DNA from: JBEISR01 sp044371425 | GTDB lineage: Bacteria; Planctomycetota; Planctomycetia; Pirellulales; Pirellulaceae | Assembly: GCA_044371425.1 (NCBI GenBank) | Contig: JBILTR010000016.1 | Span: 62,001 to 126,000 of the forward strand | Length of the DNA stretch: 64,000 nt | Direction of reading: 5' to 3' | Shown here: positions 43,416 to 53,014 of the stretch, piece after piece | Layout of the letters: each line of letters starts with the position of its first letter | How positions within the stretch are numbered: the stretch's first letter is position 1 | Made by a program: the position numbers and the translations under genes | The notes under the pieces: model-generated | Seen by the model: the letters and a program-made list of their open reading frames with translations, nothing else | What the model was told of the DNA's origin: nothing | Databases searched by the model: none

Positions 43416-45437
43416 ATGACCGATGGGAAGCAGTTGGCACTGACTTCGTTCGATCAATTTCTTTTCGGCAAAGGGGAGCATTGGGAGCTTTACGGAAAGC
43501 TTGGGGCTCATCCCTTGGAAAATCCGACGTCCCCCCTTGCGGAAAAGGGGGTGGTTTTCGCGGTCTGGGCCCCCAACGCCAAGTCGGTTCAGGTGATCGG
43601 GGACTTCAATGGGTGGTCGGGAGAGCAAGCGAGGCTTCAAGCCGTTGGATCGACCGGAATCTGGTGGGGGATGGTTCCGGAGGCTCGCCGGGGCGATCGC
43701 TACAAGTACCGGATTGAAACTCCTAGCGGCCAACAGCTGGACAAAGCCGATCCGATGGCTTTTGCATCCGAGTTGCCTCCAGGTACGGCGTCGATCGTCG
43801 AGGGGCTGCAGCCTTTCGCATGGCAGGATGCGCAGTGGCTAGAGCGACGGGGGGAGCGGCAGGGACTCGATCGTCCCCTGTCGATCTACGAGGTCCATTT
43901 GGGCAGCTGGCAGCAGGAAGAAGGTCGTCCCTCCGGATGGCTGGATTACCCAACGCTGGCTGAAAGACTGGTGGCGTACTGTCGGGAGATGGGGTTCACT
44001 CACCTGGAACTGTTGCCGATCAGCGAGCATCCCTACACAGGGTCTTGGGGATATCAGACCACCGGCTATTACAGTCCCACCAGCCGATACGGCACACCGC
44101 AGCAATTCAAGCAGTTTGTCGATCACTGTCATCGCAACGGGATTGGTGTTTTGATCGACTGGGTGCCAGCCCATTTCCCGCGCGATGGCCATGGACTGAG
44201 GCGATTCGACGGAACGGCGCTCTACGAGCATGAGGATCCGCGTCAGGGGGAGCATCCCGACTGGGGAACATTGATTTTCAACTACGGTCGCAATGAGGTT
44301 TGCAATTTTCTGATCGCCAATGCGCTCTACTGGATGGAGCAGTTCCATGTCGACGGACTTCGCGTGGATGCTGTTGCTTCGATGCTCTACCTCGATTATT
44401 CCCGGCGTCAGGGAGAGTGGATCCCGAACCGCTATGGCGGGCGTGAAAATCTGGAGGCGATTGCATTTCTGAAGAAGCTGAACAGCGTGATTGCGATGAG
44501 ACATCCGGGCGTTCTGACGATCGCGGAAGAGTCGACGGCATGGCCGGGAGTGACTCAACCGGTCGACGAAGGAGGTTTGGGGTTCGGACTGAAGTGGAAC
44601 ATGGGCTGGATGAATGACACCCTTTCCTATTTCCGAAAAGACCCGATCCATCGTCGGTTTCATCACGATTCTCTAACCTTCTCAATGATGTACCACCACA
44701 GCGAACGGTTTTTGCTCCCATTCTCCCATGATGAAGTGGTGCATGGGAAAGGAACCCTGCTGGCGCAAATGCCTGGCGATCGCTGGCAGAAGTTCGCCAA
44801 CCTGCGTTTGCTGCTAGCCTACCAGTGGACGCATCCTGGGAAGAAACTGCTTTTCATGGGCAACGAGCTGGCGGGGTGGAATGAGTGGAGCGAGAGTCGA
44901 TCGCTGGAGTGGGACTTGTTGCAGTGGGAGCCGCATCGAGGGATCCAGAGACTGGTTGGCGACTTGAATCGGTTGCTAATCAAGTACCCGCAATTGAGTC
45001 GATGGGACTACGATCCTGAAGGGTTTCAGTGGGTGGATTGTAGCGATCGCCAAGAGAGTCTGGTGAGCTATCTGCGGCGAGCCGACGAGGGAGGGGAACC
45101 CTTGCTGGTGGTCTGCAACTTCACGCCAGTGGTGCGTCGTCGACAGTTGCCGGTGCCACGTGCTGGAGTCTACCGTGAGCTGCTCAATACCGACTCAGAG
45201 TACTACGGAGGATCGAACGTCGGGAATGCCACCAGCGGTCTGGCGCAACCGACCGGCGGCGATGGCCCCGCGCTGCTCGATCTAACAGTCCCGCCGCTGG
45301 CGGCACTTGTTTTCCAGTGGCAAAGCGAACTACCGGAATCTGGAAATCGCCAAGGGGAGGAAGCGGATCGCCATGGGGCAGGATCCTGCGAGTCGGGGCT
45401 TGCGAACCGATCGAGGGTTGCGCCAGAGGGAGAATGA
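43416..45437 (+). CDS. glgB: 1,4-alpha-glucan branching enzyme GlgB
   Basis: A 673-residue GH13 glycogen branching enzyme with an N-terminal CBM48-like module (VFAVWAPNAKSVQVIGDFNGW). GH13 motifs are IDWVPAHFP; GLRVDAVASMLYLDYSR with the nucleophile Asp318; TIAEESTAWPGV with Glu371/372 as acid/base; and FSHDEVVHGKG with Asp439. The C-terminal all-beta domain ends near LAALVFQWQSE, after which about 40 polar residues look like an extra tail. It transfers alpha-1,4 segments to alpha-1,6 branch points in glycogen synthesis. The start is supported by AAGGAAGGGA. No other glg genes are adjacent. Confidence 0.95.
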   Translation: MTDGKQLALTSFDQFLFGKGEHWELYGKLGAHPLENPTSPLAEKGVVFAVWAPNAKSVQVIGDFNGWSGEQARLQAVGSTGIWWGMVPEARRGDRYKYRIETPSGQQLDKADPMAFASELPPGTASIVEGLQPFAWQDAQWLERRGERQGLDRPLSIYEVHLGSWQQEEGRPSGWLDYPTLAERLVAYCREMGFTHLELLPISEHPYTGSWGYQTTGYYSPTSRYGTPQQFKQFVDHCHRNGIGVLIDWVPAHFPRDGHGLRRFDGTALYEHEDPRQGEHPDWGTLIFNYGRNEVCNFLIANALYWMEQFHVDGLRVDAVASMLYLDYSRRQGEWIPNRYGGRENLEAIAFLKKLNSVIAMRHPGVLTIAEESTAWPGVTQPVDEGGLGFGLKWNMGWMNDTLSYFRKDPIHRRFHHDSLTFSMMYHHSERFLLPFSHDEVVHGKGTLLAQMPGDRWQKFANLRLLLAYQWTHPGKKLLFMGNELAGWNEWSESRSLEWDLLQWEPHRGIQRLVGDLNRLLIKYPQLSRWDYDPEGFQWVDCSDRQESLVSYLRRADEGGEPLLVVCNFTPVVRRRQLPVPRAGVYRELLNTDSEYYGGSNVGNATSGLAQPTGGDGPALLDLTVPPLAALVFQWQSELPESGNRQGEEADRHGAGSCESGLANRSRVAPEGE

Positions 45438-45561
45438 GCTGGAGCCGAGCCGGGTAGGGCCTTCTGGTGGAAGAGTCGTCTGGAAGCGACCGAAGGGGGT
45501 GGACCACGATGGTCTCTGGTTATGACATTCTAAAATTCGTTAGAATGTCGCACCGGCCCGC

Positions 45562-46650
45562 TCAAGAGACTGCTTCGGGGCCACTGCGGTGTGAGTCGCC
45601 GGAGTGGCTGAATTCGCTTTGCAACCATCTGGCTCGTTCGATATTCCGTTCGGATGGCGTCATGGTGCCGCCATATCGCTTCTGCAGGTGGGCCGGCTGG
45701 GTTTGGATGATCAGTCGATGGACCGTAGCGATCGGGACTGGGTCGATCCACCCCAGGCTGATACCCAGGCGCACCTTGGAAAGGTGATCCATCGCTTCTT
45801 CGCTGGTGATTTTCTTGGCGGTCTTCAGGATTCCAAGACCGCGACTGATTTGATCTCCCAGATCCTGAGCATGCTCCCGAACCAGAAAATCCCTTGCCAT
45901 GCGTTCGTATTCTAGGAGACGTGGGATAATTTCCTGCACGCGGCCGATCAATTCTTCTTCGGTTTGTCCCAGGGTGACTTGATTGCTGATCTGGTAGAAG
46001 TCTCCCATGAATTGAGAGCCTTCGCCGAAGAATCCACGCACCGCGATGGAGATCTTCTGCATGCTGCGAAAGACCTTTTCCATCTGCTTGGTGATCACCA
46101 GCGCTGGCAAATGCATCATGACGCTCAAACGCAACCCGGTGCCGGCATTGGTGGGGCATGCGGTGAGGTATCCAAAGTCGGGGTGGAATGCGAAACGAAG
46201 TTGGGTTTCCAGTTGCTGGTCCAGCGTTTTGGCGTGCTCCCAGGCTTCCTCCAGTTGCAGTCCGGGAAGTAGGACCTGGAGGCGGATGTGGTCTTCCTCA
46301 TTGATCATCACGCTGTAGCGATCATCGGAGCCGGCAAGAAGTCCCCTGGTTCCCGTTCCCTCGCTCAGTTCGCGACTGATCCACTGACGTTCCATCAGAA
46401 ACTGTCTGTCGAGAGCCGACATGGGAGCGATATCGAGAAAAGAAAATCGGCAGGGGTCGGTCAGCTTCTCTCCGACCGATCGGACTTGGCGGCAGATCGC
46501 ATCGCGGTCGGCGTCGGAGCAGCGCCGGATGAAGGGGAAGTCGGCGAGGTTTCGCGCCAGCCGGGCGCGCACACTGACGACGATGTCGGACTGGTTTCCC
46601 TGGCCCGACCACCAAGACCCTGTGGTGTTGACTAGGTCGTCAAGATTCAC
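45562..46650 (-). CDS. mcsB: Protein arginine kinase McsB
   Basis: A 362-residue phosphagen-kinase-fold enzyme that phosphorylates arginine residues to mark proteins for ClpCP degradation (family knowledge). Seen: VVSVRARLARNLADFPF, MINEEDHIRLQVLLPG, DFGYLTACPTNAGTGLRLSV and VRGFFGEGSQFMGDFYQISN. I prefer the GTG at 46650, which has AAAAGGGGAA 5 bases upstream and begins LDDLVNTTGSWW as in homologues; an ATG at 46689 is the alternative. It lies downstream of mcsA on the same strand with a 182-bp gap. ClpC and CtsR are not in this window, unlike the Bacillus ctsR-mcsA-mcsB-clpC operon. Confidence 0.93.
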   Translation of the reverse strand: MNLDDLVNTTGSWWSGQGNQSDIVVSVRARLARNLADFPFIRRCSDADRDAICRQVRSVGEKLTDPCRFSFLDIAPMSALDRQFLMERQWISRELSEGTGTRGLLAGSDDRYSVMINEEDHIRLQVLLPGLQLEEAWEHAKTLDQQLETQLRFAFHPDFGYLTACPTNAGTGLRLSVMMHLPALVITKQMEKVFRSMQKISIAVRGFFGEGSQFMGDFYQISNQVTLGQTEEELIGRVQEIIPRLLEYERMARDFLVREHAQDLGDQISRGLGILKTAKKITSEEAMDHLSKVRLGISLGWIDPVPIATVHRLIIQTQPAHLQKRYGGTMTPSERNIERARWLQSEFSHSGDSHRSGPEAVS

Positions 46651-46832
46651 GAATTCCCCTTTTGGTCGACAGCATGCGCCGATTTGCAACGGAAGGAAAC
46701 CATTTGGAGTAACGCAGCGATTTTTGTTATCCTACTGGTTGCCGAAAAAAGGAACACCTAGCACATCAGGCGATTGGCGACCCAGCGTTCCCGCCAGTGC
46801 ATCATCCAACCAGATCAGCTCACGGCATCCAC

Positions 46833-47348
46833 TTACTGAGAACTTTGTTGTTTCTCCTCAAGCCCCTTGATCTGGTCCCGAAGTCGACTGGCTTGTTCGT
46901 AGTTCTCCTCATCGATCGCTTGCTGCATCTGCCGACGCAGTTGAATCAGCGCCTGTTGGTCCTCAGGCGAGATGCCGGCGCGATTCGGTTTTCGTCCGCG
47001 ATGCGCCGAGGCACCATGGATATTGGTCAGCAACGGCTCCAATTGCTCTCGGAAGTGAGTGTAGTCGTAGGGACAACCCAGGCGTCCGCTTTTTCGGAAA
47101 TCGGCGAACGTCATCCCGCATACAGGACATTCCTTCCGGTCGGTTTCCTCTAGCTCCCCCAGTTCCGGTTCCCACTGCAGTTGTTGGGCCACCATTTGAG
47201 CGAGCGAAGGAGGGGTGGCGGATCCCTCGCCACCGGCGAGGAATTCTCGGGCGTGGTCCTCGCACAGGTGCAGAATGACCGGCCCTTGCGGGTCCGTCAA
47301 CTCCGTAATGTGGAAGGTGGCGGGCTTCTCGCAATGCATGCATTTCAT
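46833..47348 (-). CDS. mcsA: McsA, UvrB/UvrC-motif activator of McsB
   Basis: A 171-residue zinc-binding adaptor. It has Cys3-x2-Cys6 (KCMHCEKP), HLCEDHA, CPVCGMTF and CPYDYTHF, several Cys pairs that bind zinc as in McsA. The C-terminal helix pair QLRRQMQQAIDEENYEQASRLRDQI is a UvrB/C motif. McsA stimulates McsB arginine kinase activity. The gene is upstream of mcsB in the same direction, which supports both calls. It is divergent from the PVC-cytochrome gene at 47.6 kb. Confidence 0.94.
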   Translation of the reverse strand: MKCMHCEKPATFHITELTDPQGPVILHLCEDHAREFLAGGEGSATPPSLAQMVAQQLQWEPELGELEETDRKECPVCGMTFADFRKSGRLGCPYDYTHFREQLEPLLTNIHGASAHRGRKPNRAGISPEDQQALIQLRRQMQQAIDEENYEQASRLRDQIKGLEEKQQSSQ

Positions 47349-47603
47349 GGCGCATCACCGCTGACGATCTCGAGGGCCTTGGGACGACTTGAGCGACTTT
47401 CGTTCATCCCATTGTAGCGTTCGGCAAAAGTTTCGGGCGAGAGGGTTCGTGGGGAAGTGGAGTGGCGGCGTTGCCGACGAATGGACCAGGAAGTGGTCTT
47501 GTGGCAGCGTAGCTGGGTTTGCTAAGACCCGCCAGGCACTCGGGCACACAAGAGCCAAGGTGGCTTATTCGATCTGCATTCAATTGAAGGATGGGACGCT
47601 GAC

Positions 47604-50600
47604 ATGGCAGCCGTTGTTGCGTTTCGCGGGATGGTGGATCGCATGGGGGATCGTCCGAGCCACTGGCTGGGAAGCCTCGCCATCGTCGCCCTGTCGATTG
47701 GCCTGTTTGCCGCAGGTATCGCTGGGGCTCAGGATACCCAGTGGATTTGGACCCCCGATTCCCCTCCAGGCGCCGCATCGCTTGGCAGTGCCTGCTTTCG
47801 CAAGACGTTGCAATTGCCGGCGATCGAACAGGCGCGGGTGACCATTGTCGCTGATGACAGTTACGAACTTTATCTCAACGGCATTCAGGTGGGACAGGGC
47901 CAGTCTCTGGAGCACCTGGATCAATACGATGCGTCGCAGTGGTTTGCACGCGGTCGCAATGTGATCGCCGTACGCGTTGAGAATCGCGAGGGGAAATCGG
48001 CAGGGGTGGCGGTTCAGGTCCAGATCAAGCCGCAGGGGAAGCCCTGGCAGACGATCGCCACCGATGGGACTTGGAAATGCACCGCCGACGTGCTCGATGG
48101 CTGGCAAATGACATCGTTCAACGATTCCCGTTGGGAGGCAGCCGCAGTTCTCGGAAAGCTGGGTGAGACATCTCCTTTCGATCGGCCCCAGGAAGCCCAG
48201 GATGCGGTCGCCAGTCAGGGAAGGCGTTGGGAGACACAGCCGGGTTTCGAGGTCGAAGAGATCCTCGGTGATGGCGAGGTTGGATCGCTGATCGCGATGG
48301 CGTTCAATGAGTTCGGCCATATCATCGCATCGCAGGAAGGCGGCCCACTCCTTTTGATCTACGACAGCGACAAAGATGGACGCCATGACAAGGTGCGAAC
48401 CTACGGAGATCAAGTGAAAAATGTCCAAGGCCTCCTGCCGCTCAACGGCGATCTCTATGTCACCGGAGAGGGACCCGAGGGAAGCGGTCTTTATCGACTG
48501 GTCGATAACGATCGGGATGGAACCTTGGAATCACCGAAGAAGCTGGTTGGTTTCGACGGGATTCCTGGCGAACACGGGGCGCATCAAATCGCTCTGGGAC
48601 CTGACGGTTTGCTCTATGTCGCCGTCGGCAATCATGTGAAGGTAAATCAGGAGATCAGCGGCAAGAGCCCCTACCGTCATCCTTACGAAGGCGACCTCTT
48701 GTTGCCACGTTATGAGGATCCAGGTGGACATGCCAAGGGAATTCGTGCTCCAGGTGGCACGGTGATTCGGTGCGACTTGACGGGCAATGACGTGGAGGTG
48801 GTCGCCGGCGGAATTCGCAACGCCTACGATCTGGCCTTCCATCCCGATGGCAGCCTGTGGTTGCACGACAGCGACATGGAAGCCGACGTGGGGATGACCT
48901 GGTATCGGCCGACCCAGTTGTTTGAAATCACAGCGGGAGCGGAGTTGGGTTGGCGAAGTGGTTGGGCTCAGTGGCCTGAATACTATCCGGATCGGATCCC
49001 CCCGGTGCTCGACACCGCCCGAGGATCCCCAACCGGCTCCATCGTTTACGATCACTACACCTACCCCGCGAAGTACCATCGCAACTTGTTCCTGGCGGAC
49101 TGGTCGGAAGGAAAAATCTGGTCGGTGAAGTTGGAGCCACAAGGGGCGGGCCATAAGGCGCAGGCGGAATTGTTTGTGCGTGGGCAGCCTCTGAACGTCA
49201 CCGATATGGACGTCGATCCAGAAGGACTGTTGTATTTCTCGGTCGGCGGTCGTGGCACCGACGGTGGTATCTATCGCGTGCGTTGGACTGGAGAACCGTC
49301 GCGGGAGCTATCGCAGTTGGGGACGGGAGTCGCGCGGGCGATTCGACAACCTCAGCTCGCTTCCGCCTGGGCTCGTCAAGAGGTCGCGCTGCTGAAGAAG
49401 GAGCTGGGGGTATCGTGGAATGAGTCGGTGGCAGGAGTCGCCTACAGCCCAGAGAACCCAGCGCGATACCGTATCCGAGCCCTGGAGTTGATGCAGCTGA
49501 TGGGGCCTGCTCCGACGGCCGAGCTGCTGATTGAACTATCTCGATCCCCCAACGAACAATTGCGCAACAAGTGCGCCCAGATGCTGGGACTGATGACGAC
49601 CAGCGACCTAGCCACCAAGAGGTTGAAAGAGATGCTACGCGATCGCGATCGCATGGTGCAGCGCACCGCCTGCGAATCGCTGACGCGCCTGGGGGCCGAG
49701 GTTGATCCTGATCAGTTGATTCCCCTTCTGGCAAATGAAGATCGCTGGCTGGCTTTCGCCGCCAAGCGACTTTTGGAGACGATCGATCCTGCTCTCTGGA
49801 CCGACTCCCTGATCCAGAGCAAGGATCCCCGTCTGTTGGTGCAGGGGGGCTTGGTGCTGATGTCGATCGATGCGTCGGAAGATCAGGGGATGCGCGTCAT
49901 TCGAGCGGTGGAGGAGACGCTGGAGGAATTTGTCAGCGACCGCGATTTTCTCGACCTGCTGCGGCTGGTTCAGGTGACGCTGCATCGCACCGGTATCCAG
50001 GGAGATCAGGTGCCGCACCTGCGTCAGCGAATCTCGGAAGAATTTCCTGCAGGAGAGGGAATCATCAACCGGGAATTGATCCGGCTTGCGGTGGCGTTGG
50101 GTGCCGACGATATGGTGGATCGCGCGATCGCTTACCTTCAGAGCAACGCTCCGATGGAAGATCGAGTCCATCTGGCGATGCACTTGCCCTTCCTGAACCG
50201 CAAGTGGTCCAGTCCCGAACTTTTTGCCTTGATGAAGTTCATGGAAGAAGCGACACAAGCACCGGGCGGGAGCAGTTTTCCTCTCTACATCATGAATGCC
50301 ACCGCCGATCTGACTCGCAGCATGTCGGTGGAAGAGGCGCGGGTTTTTGTCGCCGAAGGGGTGCAATGGCCCAATGCGGCGCTCGCCGGTCTTCGCATCT
50401 TCCCACAACAATTGTCCCCCGAGGATGTGGAGGTGCTCAAGAAAATCGACTCGGCCATCGATCAGTCGGGATTGGAGTCGGATCGTCACAAACGATTGAA
50501 GACCGGCATCACGGCCGTTCTGGCGCAGCACGGGGACAAGGAATCGATGGCGTACCTGCGCGAGGTCTGGCGACGCAGTCCCGATCGCCGCGCTGCGGTT

Positions 50601-51464
50601 GCCATCGGACTGTCGCTTCAGCCTGACGGAGAGAACTGGGATTATCTCATCCGAAGTCTTCCGATCCTGGATGACTTCGCGGTTGCCGACATTCTTTCGC
50701 AACTCAAGACAGTTCCCGCGGCTACGGATGATCCCGAGGCGATTCGGCAGGTGATTCTGCATGCCTTGAGAATGCATCGCGATAGCGAGGATCCGGCTAG
50801 CGCCATCGCCCTTCTAGAGCACTGGACTGGCAATTCGTTCCGGGACGAAGCGAAGAGCATCGAAGGTCAATTGGGGATCTGGCAACGTTGGTTCCACGAA
50901 CAACATCCGGCTCACACCCAGGCGGAGCTGCCCAGTGAGGGCGCCGACGGGAAATGGACGATGGAGCTGGTGGAAGAGTACCTGAATGGACCCAAGGGCA
51001 AGAGCGGTTCTCGAGAGAAGGGGAAGCTGGCGTACGCCAAGGCGAAATGCGCCGATTGCCATCGCATGGGAAGTCAGGGTGGCAATCTCGGCCCCGATCT
51101 GACGACGCTCTCCCGCCGTTTCCATCGCCAGGAGACGCTCGAATCGATCCTCTACCCATCTCACATCATCAGCGATCAGTATGTCGCCCAGCGCGTCCTC
51201 ACCGTCCATGGTACGGTGGAGTCGGGCATGCTGACTAAGCTGCCTGATGGAAGTGTGAAGCTGCGTCGCGCCGATCAGAGCGAAGTAACGATTCCAGGCG
51301 AGGATATCGAGGAGATACGCACCAGCAAAACCTCCTTGATGCCTGCCAATCTGCTGGATGTACTCCTGGCAGAAGAAATCAAGGATTTGATGTGCTATCT
51401 GGGGTATGTGCCCGATCATGCACAGGTGGCCGAACAGCCCGCCGCTGGCCCGATCGTTCGCTAA
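47604..51464 (+). CDS. Exported PVC-type haem-binding CxxCH protein
   Basis: A 1286-residue exported protein. After a signal (SLAIVALSIGLFAAGIAG, cleavage near AQD) comes a galactose-binding-like beta-sandwich (about 45-190: WIWTPDSPPGAASLGSACFR, VTIVADDSYELYLNGIQVG). Next is a Pirellula/Verrucomicrobium-type sorbosone-dehydrogenase-like propeller (about 205-560: FEVEEILGDGEVGSLIAMAF, HGAHQIALGPDGLLYVAVGN, GGIRNAYDLAFHPDGSLW), then HEAT-like repeats. A C-terminal cytochrome c domain has Cys1149-A-D-Cys1152-His and TLESILYPSHIISDQY, the latter typical of TIGR02603 haem domains. A periplasmic oxidoreductase role is likely; the substrate is unknown. It is convergent with the DUF1501 operon, only 38 bp apart. 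Confidence 0.9.
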   Translation: MAAVVAFRGMVDRMGDRPSHWLGSLAIVALSIGLFAAGIAGAQDTQWIWTPDSPPGAASLGSACFRKTLQLPAIEQARVTIVADDSYELYLNGIQVGQGQSLEHLDQYDASQWFARGRNVIAVRVENREGKSAGVAVQVQIKPQGKPWQTIATDGTWKCTADVLDGWQMTSFNDSRWEAAAVLGKLGETSPFDRPQEAQDAVASQGRRWETQPGFEVEEILGDGEVGSLIAMAFNEFGHIIASQEGGPLLLIYDSDKDGRHDKVRTYGDQVKNVQGLLPLNGDLYVTGEGPEGSGLYRLVDNDRDGTLESPKKLVGFDGIPGEHGAHQIALGPDGLLYVAVGNHVKVNQEISGKSPYRHPYEGDLLLPRYEDPGGHAKGIRAPGGTVIRCDLTGNDVEVVAGGIRNAYDLAFHPDGSLWLHDSDMEADVGMTWYRPTQLFEITAGAELGWRSGWAQWPEYYPDRIPPVLDTARGSPTGSIVYDHYTYPAKYHRNLFLADWSEGKIWSVKLEPQGAGHKAQAELFVRGQPLNVTDMDVDPEGLLYFSVGGRGTDGGIYRVRWTGEPSRELSQLGTGVARAIRQPQLASAWARQEVALLKKELGVSWNESVAGVAYSPENPARYRIRALELMQLMGPAPTAELLIELSRSPNEQLRNKCAQMLGLMTTSDLATKRLKEMLRDRDRMVQRTACESLTRLGAEVDPDQLIPLLANEDRWLAFAAKRLLETIDPALWTDSLIQSKDPRLLVQGGLVLMSIDASEDQGMRVIRAVEETLEEFVSDRDFLDLLRLVQVTLHRTGIQGDQVPHLRQRISEEFPAGEGIINRELIRLAVALGADDMVDRAIAYLQSNAPMEDRVHLAMHLPFLNRKWSSPELFALMKFMEEATQAPGGSSFPLYIMNATADLTRSMSVEEARVFVAEGVQWPNAALAGLRIFPQQLSPEDVEVLKKIDSAIDQSGLESDRHKRLKTGITAVLAQHGDKESMAYLREVWRRSPDRRAAVAIGLSLQPDGENWDYLIRSLPILDDFAVADILSQLKTVPAATDDPEAIRQVILHALRMHRDSEDPASAIALLEHWTGNSFRDEAKSIEGQLGIWQRWFHEQHPAHTQAELPSEGADGKWTMELVEEYLNGPKGKSGSREKGKLAYAKAKCADCHRMGSQGGNLGPDLTTLSRRFHRQETLESILYPSHIISDQYVAQRVLTVHGTVESGMLTKLPDGSVKLRRADQSEVTIPGEDIEEIRTSKTSLMPANLLDVLLAEEIKDLMCYLGYVPDHAQVAEQPAAGPIVR

Positions 51465-51502
51465 TCCCCCGGTGCCAATTGGAGCAGGAGCTGCGGGCTG
51501 GA

Positions 51503-52960
51503 TCAGGCCAGCAGTTCCTGCACCACCGTGCCATGGACATCGGTCAGGCGATAGCGGCGGCCCTGGAACTTGTAGGTCAACCGTTCGTGATCGATGCCCA
51601 GAAGATGGAGCATCGTTGCATGTAGGTCGTGCACGTGGACGCCACCGGTCGCGACGTTGTACCCGAGTTCATCGGTCGTTCCATGGATGCTGCCGGCTCG
51701 AATGCCTCCACCTGCCATCCACATCGTGAAGCAGCGGGGATGGTGGTCGCGTCCGAAGTTCTGCTGGATCTTTCCTTGGCAATAGTTGGTCCGGCCAAAT
51801 TCGCCGCCCCACACCACCAGCGTTTCGTCGAGCATGCCAGTCCTTTCGAGGTCGCGGATTAAGGCTGCGGCAGGTTGATCGGTCTCTCGGCATAGGCCCG
51901 GAAGGCCGCCTGGAAGGCCGCCGTGGTGGTCCCAGTCCTGGTGGTACAGCTGGATAAATCGGACTCCCCGTTCGGCCAGTCTCCGGGCCAGCAGGCAGTT
52001 GGCTGCAAAGGTCCCTGGGTTGGCGGCATCGGGCCCATAACTGTCGATCACTTCTTTGGGTTCCTGAGACAGATCCGATGCCTCGGGGATGCTCGACTGC
52101 ATCTTGAACGCCATTTCGTAGTGGCCGATGCGATTGAGAATCGATTCATCCGCCCCCAGCTGGTAGTCGGCTTGATGCAATTGCTTTAGATGATCCAGCA
52201 GATTGCGGCGGCTCTCGGCGGAGACTCCAGTGGGATTCCCTAGATACAGAACTGGATCTTTCGCGGCGCGGAAGAGGATCCCTTGGTGCTGGGACGATAG
52301 AAAACCGCTTCCCCAAAGATGCGCTCCCAGGGGCTGTCCACCTTTCTCCTTGGTGATCAGGACAATGAAGGCCGGTAGGTTGTCGTTCTCTTGGCCCAGA
52401 CCGTAGCTTAGCCATGAACCGATGCTGGGCCTTCCAGCGATCTGAGTCCCGGTCTGGAGGAAGGTAACACCCGGTCCGTGGTTGATCGCTTCGGTGTAGG
52501 CTGCCTGGATGATGCAAAGCTTGTCAGCGACCGATGCCGTGTGAGGCAACAGTTCGCTGAACCACGCGGCCTGAGGCCCGTGCTGCTGGAACTTGAAGGG
52601 GGATCCGACCAGCGGGATGGAAGACTGGTTGCCTGACATGCCGGTTAGTCGCTGACCTTTTCTGACCGAATCGGGGAGCTGTTCTCCATTGCGTTTGACC
52701 AGCTCTGGCTTGTAATCGTACAGGTCCAGCTGAGACGGCCCACCGGACATGAACAGGGAAATGATCCGTTTGGCTTTTGGGGGATGATGGAATTGACCAC
52801 CTAGCGCCCCTTGAGCTGGGCGCGGCTGGTCATCCGCCAGCAGGCCATCGCGAGCCAGCAGGTCGGCCATTGCAATCCCGGAGATCGCGGCGCCGGACTG
52901 CCTCAGCAGATGCCGACGAGTCAGGTTGGGCTGAGTCGCTTTCGAGAATTCCATGTCCAT
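51503..52960 (-). CDS. DUF1501 domain protein, Tat-exported (second copy)
   Basis: A 485-residue exported protein with Tat signal LTRRHLLRQSGAAISGIAMA. The DUF1501 pattern is clear: AKRIISLFMSGGPSQLDLYD, HGPGVTFLQTGTQIAGRPSIGSWLSYGLG, LARRLAERGVRFIQLYHQDWDHHG, DETLVVWGGEFGRTNYCQG, GRDHHPRCFTMWMAGGGIR. The fold relates to the alkaline phosphatase/sulfatase superfamily, but its reaction is unknown. GAAGGAA lies 8 bases before the start. It is the last gene of a four-gene operon and follows its DUF1549/1553 partner by 54 bp. Confidence 0.93.
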   Translation of the reverse strand: MDMEFSKATQPNLTRRHLLRQSGAAISGIAMADLLARDGLLADDQPRPAQGALGGQFHHPPKAKRIISLFMSGGPSQLDLYDYKPELVKRNGEQLPDSVRKGQRLTGMSGNQSSIPLVGSPFKFQQHGPQAAWFSELLPHTASVADKLCIIQAAYTEAINHGPGVTFLQTGTQIAGRPSIGSWLSYGLGQENDNLPAFIVLITKEKGGQPLGAHLWGSGFLSSQHQGILFRAAKDPVLYLGNPTGVSAESRRNLLDHLKQLHQADYQLGADESILNRIGHYEMAFKMQSSIPEASDLSQEPKEVIDSYGPDAANPGTFAANCLLARRLAERGVRFIQLYHQDWDHHGGLPGGLPGLCRETDQPAAALIRDLERTGMLDETLVVWGGEFGRTNYCQGKIQQNFGRDHHPRCFTMWMAGGGIRAGSIHGTTDELGYNVATGGVHVHDLHATMLHLLGIDHERLTYKFQGRRYRLTDVHGTVVQELLA

Positions 52961-53014
52961 CGTCTTGTTCCTTCGATCTAGCAGGGCAGCCAGAAGGGCT
53001 GTTGTTTAGTTCGG

